In this document: positions 1 to 4,237 of the stretch, one piece after another
Layout: every line of letters starts with the position of its first letter
Numbering within the stretch: the first letter of the stretch is position 1
From: Frankiaceae bacterium
GTDB taxonomy: Bacteria; Actinomycetota; Actinomycetes; JAVEEJ01
Length of the DNA stretch: 5,702 nt
Assembly: GCA_030840515.1 (NCBI GenBank)
Contig: JAVEEJ010000092.1
Span: 1 to 5,702, forward strand
Direction: 5' to 3'
Notes under the pieces: generated by a model
What the model was told of the DNA's origin: nothing
The model's input: the letters and a program-made list of their open reading frames with translations, nothing else
The model's database searches: none
Translations under genes and position numbers: made by a program

Positions 1-394
1 CCAGTGGGGCGGCCCGGTGGCGAAGTGCCAGACCCAGTGGAGCTCGTTCCGGCATGACGGCCGCGGCACGGGCGACTACAACGCCGACGGCAACGCGCCA
101 GGTGCGCCGAGCAACCTGTCGGTGTCCGTGTCCGGCACCAAGGCGACGATCAGCTTCGTCTCGCCCGGTGACGACGCGATGTGCGACACGCCCGTCGGCT
201 ACAACGCCTCCGTCGACGGAACGCGGGTGCCGCTGGGCAGCGGCGGGCAAGCGGCGGGCACCACCGTCGTGCGCACCGTGACGCTCCCGGTCGGCGCCCG
301 GTCGTTGTCGGTGTGGGCGCGGGACGAGGCTGGAAACACCGGCCCGTCGGTCACCGCGACGCTGGCCGGCGCTCCGCTGCGCGCACTCGTCTAG
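1..394 (+). CDS. C-terminal end of a probably exported protein with a fibronectin type III-like domain (5' partial)
   Basis: The frame is open from base 2 to a TAG at 392-394, giving 130 visible residues. The GTG at 17 has no convincing ribosome binding site and the frame continues upstream of it, so this is the tail of a longer gene cut by the window edge. Visible residues 1-32 are rich in Gly, Asp, Trp and Asn and contain one Cys. Residues about 33-121 look like a single fibronectin type III / Ig-like beta-sandwich: a Pro-rich entry (APGAPSNLSV), alternating hydrophobic strands, and a closing strand with the typical WARDEAGNTGPSV pattern. Such domains usually sit at the C-terminus of secreted enzymes or surface proteins as spacers or carbohydrate-binding accessories. 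The Ser/Thr/Gly-rich composition fits an extracellular protein, but the signal peptide and any catalytic domain would lie outside the window. No sortase motif or membrane anchor follows. The function of the full protein cannot be inferred. The last codons and the stop lie in a 15-bp repeat array. Confidence 0.8.
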   Translation, partial: QWGGPVAKCQTQWSSFRHDGRGTGDYNADGNAPGAPSNLSVSVSGTKATISFVSPGDDAMCDTPVGYNASVDGTRVPLGSGGQAAGTTVVRTVTLPVGARSLSVWARDEAGNTGPSVTATLAGAPLRALV

Positions 395-441
395 GGCGCG
401 CTCGTCTAGACCGCGCTCGTCTAGACCGCGCTCGTCTAGAC
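382..441. repeat. Tandem 15-bp repeat carrying phased stop codons
   Basis: There are three identical copies of CGCGCTCGTCTAGAC at 397-411, 412-426 and 427-441. A diverged copy with three mismatches precedes them at 382-396. Each copy holds a CTAG that reads as TAG on both strands. Because the period is a multiple of three, the stops stay in one frame: TAG at 392-394, 407-409, 422-424 and 437-439 on the plus strand, with the mirror stops on the minus strand. The first plus-strand stop ends the fibronectin-domain gene, and the minus-strand stop at 436-438 ends ogt. The array therefore spans the whole convergent junction. Confidence 0.9.
404..441. terminator. Possible bidirectional terminator formed by repeated 8-bp palindromes
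   Basis: GTCTAGAC, a perfect 8-bp palindrome, occurs at 404-411, 419-426 and 434-441. Because each copy is self-complementary, neighbouring copies can pair in RNA from either strand to form an 8-bp stem with a 7-base loop. The location between two convergent stop codons suits a bidirectional terminator. No U-tract follows on either strand and the stem is only half GC, so this is a structural possibility rather than a recognisable intrinsic terminator. Confidence 0.25.
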
Positions 442-951
442 CCGGAGCAGCGGGGGTGCGGCGCTCTCGAGGTCGAGCAGCAGCCGCTTGCGGTCGAGCC
501 CGCCGCCGTAACCGGTGAGCTTGCCGCTGGCGCCGATCACGCGGTGGCAGGCGACGACGATCGGCAGCGGGTTGCTGCCGTTCGCGGCTCCGACCGCGCG
601 GCTGGCGTGCGGGAGTCCGATCCGCGCCGCGAGCTGGCCGTAGCTGCAGGTCTGCCCGTAAGGGATCTCGAGCAGCGCGGCCCAGACCGCGAGCTGGAAG
701 GGCGTGCCGCGCGGCGCGAGCGGGAGGTCGAAGTCGGTGCGCTCCCCGGTGAAGTACGCCTCGAGCTGACTCGTCACGTCGTCGAAGGCGTCGTCGTCCC
801 GGGTGCCTAGCGCGGGTGCGCTGAACGGCGCGAACGTGACACCGGTGAGGGCCTCGCCTCGTCGGGTGAGCAGCAGCTCGCCCACCGGCGACGCGATCTG
901 CGTCCACCGGGTGGGGAGTGCGGGGTCAGCCTGTACCCACGGCGAGTGCAT
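436..951 (-). CDS. ogt: Methylated-DNA--[protein]-cysteine S-methyltransferase (O6-alkylguanine repair)
   Basis: A 171-residue suicide enzyme that moves the alkyl group from O6-alkylguanine (and O4-alkylthymine) in DNA onto its own cysteine. The N-terminal ribonuclease-like domain covers about residues 14-80. The C-terminal DNA-binding/active-site domain covers about 83-162, starting TPFQLAVWAALLEIPYGQT. The DNA-intercalating arginine region is SRAVGAANGSNPLPI (R118), and the nucleophile is C135 in VVACHRVIG, followed by LTGYGGGLDRKRLLL. Length is normal for the family. One oddity is that the residue before the catalytic Cys is Ala (codon GCC), where the family motif is PCHR. Cys, His and Arg are all retained, so it is not an alkyltransferase-like protein, in which Cys is replaced. 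The ATG at 951 is preceded by GAGAGG (960-965) at a spacing of 8. The start overlaps the end of alkA by 26 bp, implying co-transcription and probable translational coupling. The same gene pair occurs in Mycobacterium tuberculosis. Confidence 0.96.
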   Translation of the reverse strand: MHSPWVQADPALPTRWTQIASPVGELLLTRRGEALTGVTFAPFSAPALGTRDDDAFDDVTSQLEAYFTGERTDFDLPLAPRGTPFQLAVWAALLEIPYGQTCSYGQLAARIGLPHASRAVGAANGSNPLPIVVACHRVIGASGKLTGYGGGLDRKRLLLDLESAAPPLLRV

Positions 952-2392
952 GGTCGCTTCCTCTCATTCGGCCGGCCGGCTGTGAGGCCGCCCAGAGGTG
1001 GTGGGTGGCGTAGGAGCGCCAGGGCCGCCAGGCGGGATCCGGCTGCACGCCGTGACGCGCGAGAAACTGTCGGACGACCAGGTCGCTGCTGAGGTCGGCG
1101 TCGGGATCGTGCAGTGCCCGCATCCGGATGTAGCCGACGGTCCACGGACCGATGCCCGGGAGTGCGAGCAGCCGCGCGCTGATCTCGTCGCGGTCGGCCC
1201 CGGGGTCCAGCTCGAGTCCGTCCGCCAGCGCACGGCTCAGCCCGACCAGTGCGCCGGCGCGAGCGCCGGGCATCGGCAGCGTGGACGGGTCGATGGCGGC
1301 GAGTGCTTCGGCGCTCGGGAAGGCGTGGGTGAGCTCGGGATAGGGGGTGGTCACCTGCTCGCCGTGCCACGCAGTCAGCCGTGCGGCGAGGGTGCGCGCT
1401 GCCGCGACCGACACCTGCTGGCCGAGCAGGGCGCGGATGGCGAGCTCGGCCCCGTCGACCGCTCCCGGGGCCCGCAAGCCGGGGCGGGCTGCGACGAGGG
1501 GAGCGAGTACGGCGCTGTCCGAGAGCTGCGCGTCGACCGCGTGGGGATCGGCGTCGAGGTCCAGCAGTCGTCGTACTCGGGACACAGCCGTGGACAGGTC
1601 GCGCAGGTCGTCGAGGTGCAGCCGGCATGAGACCGAGCGGTCGTCGCCGGCGTGGACCGCGAGCGCGCCGAAGCCGTGGGGGAGGCGCAGCACCCGGCGG
1701 TACTCGACGCCGTCCCAGCTCTCCACCCCCGGCACGGCACGGGTGCCGAGGAAGCCGAGCAGGTGGGCGAGGTCGAGCGGTGCGCGGAACGGCAGCCGCA
1801 GGTCGATTCCGGTGCTCTGGTCGCGGGTCCGTGTCGCCCGGTCGCGGATCTGCGTGGGAGTGCGGGCGTAGACGGCGCGGAGCGTGTCATTGAACTGGCG
1901 GATGCTGGCGAAGCCGGCGGCGAAGGCCACCTCGCTCGCGGTCAGCTCGGTCGTGGTCAGCAGGACGCGGGCGGTGCGGGCGCGGCGGGCACGGGCGAGG
2001 TCAAGCGGTCCGACGCCGAGCTCCTCGGTCACGGCGCGGCGCAGCTGGCGCTCGCTGTAGCCGAGTCGCTGTGCGAGTCCAGGGACGCCTTCACGGTCGA
2101 TGATCCCGTCCTCGACGAGCCGCACCGCGCGGGCGACGAGGTCGCCGCGGGCGTCCCACTCCGGTGAGCCAGGTGAGGCGTCCGGCGCGCATCGCTTGCA
2201 GGCCCGGAAACCGGCGTGCTGCGCGGCGGCCGCGGTGCGGTGGAACAGGACGTTCTTGCGCTGCGGGGTCAGGGCCGGGCAGCTGGGGCGGCAGAAGATG
2301 CCGGTGCTCGTGACGCAGACGAAGAACAGGCCGTCGAAGCGGGCGTCGCGGCTGCGGCAGGCCTCGTAGCGCCAGTCGTCGGTGGTGGTCAC
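926..2392 (-). CDS. alkA: Ada-type methyl-phosphotriester sensor / AraC regulator fused to AlkA DNA-3-methyladenine glycosylase
   Basis: This 488-residue protein combines damage sensing, transcriptional activation and base excision. Residues about 1-75 form the Ada zinc domain: C34 and C38 in FCRPSCPA, and C65 and C68 in ACKRCAPD. C34 corresponds to E. coli Ada Cys38, the methyl acceptor. Residues about 85-184 are an AraC-type double helix-turn-helix (LAQRLGYSERQLRR and ASEVAFAAGFASIRQFN). Residues about 195-300 match the AlkA N-terminal domain. About 300-480 is the HhH-GPD glycosylase, with LLGQQVSVAAART, the hairpin LPGIGPWTVGYIRMRAL (from about 411), and the likely catalytic Asp at about 437 in LSSDLVVRQ. 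The E. coli Ada C-terminal methyltransferase domain is absent; the downstream ogt supplies that activity. The GTG at 2392 is favoured because it lies just before the zinc domain and has AAGG (2400-2403) at a spacing of 7. By analogy with Ada, the methylated protein probably activates its own promoter, but I see no E. coli-type Ada box. This fusion is known in actinobacteria. Confidence 0.95.
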   Translation of the reverse strand: MTTTDDWRYEACRSRDARFDGLFFVCVTSTGIFCRPSCPALTPQRKNVLFHRTAAAAQHAGFRACKRCAPDASPGSPEWDARGDLVARAVRLVEDGIIDREGVPGLAQRLGYSERQLRRAVTEELGVGPLDLARARRARTARVLLTTTELTASEVAFAAGFASIRQFNDTLRAVYARTPTQIRDRATRTRDQSTGIDLRLPFRAPLDLAHLLGFLGTRAVPGVESWDGVEYRRVLRLPHGFGALAVHAGDDRSVSCRLHLDDLRDLSTAVSRVRRLLDLDADPHAVDAQLSDSAVLAPLVAARPGLRAPGAVDGAELAIRALLGQQVSVAAARTLAARLTAWHGEQVTTPYPELTHAFPSAEALAAIDPSTLPMPGARAGALVGLSRALADGLELDPGADRDEISARLLALPGIGPWTVGYIRMRALHDPDADLSSDLVVRQFLARHGVQPDPAWRPWRSYATHHLWAASQPAGRMRGSDHALAVGTG

Positions 2393-2418
2393 GGGCTGAC
2401 CTTGTCACCCGGCACCGA

Positions 2419-2472
2419 CCACGGCTAGCGGGAATCGGCCATCGCCGTGGGGCCCGTTGCTGCGCTGGGGCC
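2419..2472. repeat. Inverted repeats between sepH and alkA
   Basis: CCACGGC (2419-2425) and GCCGTGG (2444-2450) form a perfect 7-bp inverted repeat with an 18-base spacer. Beside it, GGCCC (2451-2455) and GGGCC (2468-2472) form a 5-bp repeat with a 12-base spacer that ends 2 bp from the sepH stop. On the minus strand these lie after sepH and before alkA. They could serve as a weak terminator for sepH or as an operator for alkA. There is no U-tract, and short inverted repeats arise easily in GC-rich DNA. No confident promoter is visible in this 82-bp gap. Confidence 0.25.
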
Positions 2473-2474
2473 GG

Positions 2475-3293
2475 CTACTCCGGGGGGCGGGTCCCGAACA
2501 GGATGTCGTCCCAGCTCGGGACCGTTGCCCGCTTACCCGGGGCAACGCCGTCGGCCTCGGCCTGCTTGTCGGTCGACCCCGTCTTGAGCTCGGCCCGCGG
2601 CGCGGCGGTGACCGGCTCGGGCTCGTTCTCCCCGTCGAGCTCGACAGCCAGCTCCGGCTCCGGCTCCGACTCGATGGCGAGCTCGGGTTGGCTTGCCTGA
2701 CCCGTGGAGGTGGCCGAGGCGGCCTCCCGCACCAGGCTGAGCGCGACCGGGGCGGGCGCCAGATCGGGGACAGTGACCTCGGCCGGGTCGGACAGGGCGA
2801 TGACGGCGAGCTCAGACTCCGGGGCGAGGTGGCGCTTCGCCGGGTCCCACGAGAACAAGGCGACGCCCGCGGCCCCTGCTGCGGTCACGGTCCACGTCCC
2901 GTCAGTGCGGCGGGCCGCGTCCCAGGTCGTGTCGGGGTCGACGGCCTCGCCGAGGGAGCGGCCGACGCGGGTGCGCAGCCGGCGCACCTCCTCGGTGACG
3001 TGGTTGCGCTCGTCCAGCACCGGTCCGGCGAAGCGCCGAACGGCCTCGACGGTCACGCCGGCATCAGCGGCGATCTCTTCGGGGGTCGCGCCGGCCCGCA
3101 GCCGAGCCTGCATCTCACGCACGGACAGGCTGCTCGTGGACTTCACCTGCAGCTGGTCGAGAAGTCGGCGGTCCCGCAGCACCGCGGCCTTGAGCCGATC
3201 GTCGATGCGGAGCGCCACAGTGCCCATCTCCGGACCGGTCAGCAGCACATGCTCACCGTCGTCGGCCATGCCGACCAGCCGGACCTCGCGCAT
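2475..3293 (-). CDS. sepH: Septation protein SepH (DUF3071 family, FtsZ regulator)
   Basis: This 272-residue protein is an actinobacterial cell-division factor. In Streptomyces and mycobacteria, SepH binds FtsZ and promotes assembly of its filaments at the division site. The N-terminus (MREVRLVGMADDGEHVLL) and residues up to about 165 match the DUF3071 domain, including a helix-turn-helix-like segment at about 61-88 (ATPEEIAADAGVTVEAVRRF). G79 falls at the turn; from memory, the equivalent Gly is functionally important in Streptomyces SepH. Residues about 202-228 are an acidic Glu/Pro-rich, probably disordered linker. The C-terminus keeps the family signature VPSWDDILFGTR (258-269). The frame is open 64 codons further upstream, to 3485. 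The ATG at 3293 is chosen because it begins the conserved domain, has a strong GGGAGGT site just upstream, and avoids overlapping the divergent sdh gene. The helix-turn-helix may suggest a DNA regulator, but the known role is protein-protein interaction. Confidence 0.94.
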   Translation of the reverse strand: MREVRLVGMADDGEHVLLTGPEMGTVALRIDDRLKAAVLRDRRLLDQLQVKSTSSLSVREMQARLRAGATPEEIAADAGVTVEAVRRFAGPVLDERNHVTEEVRRLRTRVGRSLGEAVDPDTTWDAARRTDGTWTVTAAGAAGVALFSWDPAKRHLAPESELAVIALSDPAEVTVPDLAPAPVALSLVREAASATSTGQASQPELAIESEPEPELAVELDGENEPEPVTAAPRAELKTGSTDKQAEADGVAPGKRATVPSWDDILFGTRPPE

Positions 3294-3298
3294 GGCGC

Positions 3299-3305
3299 AC
3301 CTCCC
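3299..3305 (-). promoter_or_regulatory. Ribosome binding site deciding the sepH start
   Basis: On the minus strand GGGAGGT lies five bases before the ATG at 3293. It is a near-perfect anti-16S match and selects this start over in-frame upstream candidates reaching 3485. Confidence 0.85.
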
Positions 3306-3384
3306 TGTCACGTACCGCAGGCTGGCCACGCTACGACATGGACGGGCGGAGCAGGTGGGACGCGCGGGGTGAGGTGTCTGGAGG

Positions 3385-3407
3385 GCATCCGCCCCATGGC
3401 AGGATGC
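3385..3407. repeat. Compact inverted repeat in the sdh/sepH control region
   Basis: GCATCC (3385-3390) pairs with GGATGC (3402-3407), and GCC (3391-3393) with GGC (3398-3400). One bulged A at 3401 and a CCAT loop complete a nine-pair hairpin. It ends 50 bp before the sdh anchor ATG and 92 bp upstream of the sepH ATG. It could be an operator half-site pair or a 5'-leader hairpin of the sdh mRNA. I do not recognise it as a known regulator site. Confidence 0.5.
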
Positions 3408-3447
3408 GGCCGACGAGATCTTGGCCGCGGCGGCCTTCCGTGCAGGC

Positions 3448-3453
3448 AGGGAG
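3448..3453 (+). promoter_or_regulatory. Ribosome binding site deciding the sdh anchor start
   Basis: AGGGAG lies four bases before the ATG at 3458. The upstream in-frame ATGs at 3338 and 3404 lack a comparable site and would add an Arg/Pro/Gly-rich extension unlike the rest of the protein. Confidence 0.7.
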
Positions 3454-3457
3454 AGAG

Positions 3458-4237
3458 ATGGCGACACCCACACTCGGGCGGCCACGGGCAGAGATCACCG
3501 CCAAGACGCTGCGAACCGACCGGTGGTGGCTTCAGCCCCTGATCACGGTCACGGTCCTGGTGGGGTTCATCGTCTACTCCACGCTCCGGGCGTTCGAGAA
3601 CGCGTACTACTACGCAGACCCCTACATCTCGCCCTTCTACTCGCCCTGCATCACGACCCACTGCCAGGGCGACACCTTCCCCAAGCTGATCACCGGCCCG
3701 TCGTTCTTCTCGCCCGCGATCTACATCCTCGTCGTACCCCTCGGGTTCCGGCTCACCTGCTACTACTACCGCAAGGCCTACTACCGGTCGTTCTGGCTGT
3801 CGCCGCCCGCCTGCGCCGTGGCCGAGCCGCACAAGACCTACAGCGGTGAGACGCGGTTCCCGCTGATCTTCCAGAACGTGCACCGGCTGTTCTTCCTGCT
3901 CGGCCTCGTCTTCAACGTGATCCTCACCTACGACGCGGTCGCTGCCTTCTTCTTCGACGACGGCTTCGGCATGGGCGTCGGGACGCTGGTCCTCATCGCG
4001 AACGCCGCACTCCTCTGGGGTTACTCGCTGTCCTGTCACTCCTGTCGGCACATCGTCGGCGGGCGGCTCAACCACTTCAGCCGGCACCCGATCCGCTACA
4101 AGATGTGGACGCTGGTGTCGCGGCTCAACGGCAAGCACATGCAGTTCGCCTGGGTATCGCTGTTCGGCGTGGCCCTGACCGACCTCTACGTGAGGCTCGT
4201 GTCGGCCGGGACCATTACAGATCTGAGGTTCTTCTGA
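3458..4237 (+). CDS. sdhC: Succinate dehydrogenase membrane anchor subunit (Sdh1-type, five-helix cytochrome b/SdhC-like)
   Basis: This 259-residue integral membrane protein anchors the succinate dehydrogenase catalytic subunits and carries electrons to the quinone pool. Hydrophobic segments lie at about 27-43, 85-104, 141-165, 173-192 and 229-248, giving five predicted helices in one chain instead of separate three-helix SdhC and SdhD proteins. Its assignment rests on the sdhA gene directly downstream and on resemblance to the anchor of the actinobacterial Sdh1 locus (compare the M. tuberculosis order Rv0249c-Rv0248c-Rv0247c). Cys/His-rich motifs stand out: C64, H68 and C69 in SPCITTHCQGD between helices 1 and 2, and C193, H194, C196 and H198 in SCHSCRH after helix 4; H142, H206 and H210 also lie near helix ends. 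These could bind heme or an iron-sulfur cluster. The start at ATG 3458 follows AGGGAG. The stop TGA overlaps the sdhA ATG by one base, and the sdhA ribosome binding site lies inside this gene, so the two are co-translated. Confidence 0.88.
   Translation: MATPTLGRPRAEITAKTLRTDRWWLQPLITVTVLVGFIVYSTLRAFENAYYYADPYISPFYSPCITTHCQGDTFPKLITGPSFFSPAIYILVVPLGFRLTCYYYRKAYYRSFWLSPPACAVAEPHKTYSGETRFPLIFQNVHRLFFLLGLVFNVILTYDAVAAFFFDDGFGMGVGTLVLIANAALLWGYSLSCHSCRHIVGGRLNHFSRHPIRYKMWTLVSRLNGKHMQFAWVSLFGVALTDLYVRLVSAGTITDLRFF

Larger units (their letters stand above)
3294..3457. promoter_or_regulatory. Divergent sepH / sdh intergenic region
   Basis: These 164 bp separate two divergent starts and must hold promoters for both directions unless transcripts begin elsewhere. 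On the minus strand TAGCGT, about 40 bp upstream of the sepH ATG, resembles an actinobacterial -10 box, but no clear -35 box accompanies it. On the plus strand I find no convincing -10/-35 pair. The region also contains an inverted repeat at 3385-3407. Confidence 0.5.

Noticed and set aside
382..441. A CRISPR array or mobile-element end
   Set aside because: The units are only 15 bp and directly adjacent with no spacers, and there is no transposase, flanking inverted repeat or target duplication nearby.
807..1628. A 273-codon minus-strand frame inside alkA
   Set aside because: Its Arg/Pro/Ala/Ser-rich product is an out-of-frame reading of the AlkA and Ogt coding sequence; the true frame has intact catalytic motifs.
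3338..3457. A 40-residue N-terminal extension of the Sdh anchor
   Set aside because: No ribosome binding site precedes the ATG at 3338, and the added sequence is Arg/Pro/Gly-rich intergenic-like DNA containing the inverted repeat.
3294..3485. A 64-residue N-terminal extension of SepH
   Set aside because: The strong ribosome binding site and conserved domain start both favour 3293, and the extension would overlap the divergent sdh gene.
2457..3542. A 361-codon plus-strand frame opposite sepH
   Set aside because: It mirrors sepH codon by codon, shows Gly/Arg/Leu-biased composition without recognisable domains, and overlaps the sdh anchor start.
3308..4138. A 276-codon minus-strand frame opposite the Sdh anchor
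   Set aside because: The plus-strand product has clear membrane segments and is coupled to sdhA; the antisense product is low-complexity Glu/Arg/Val-rich.
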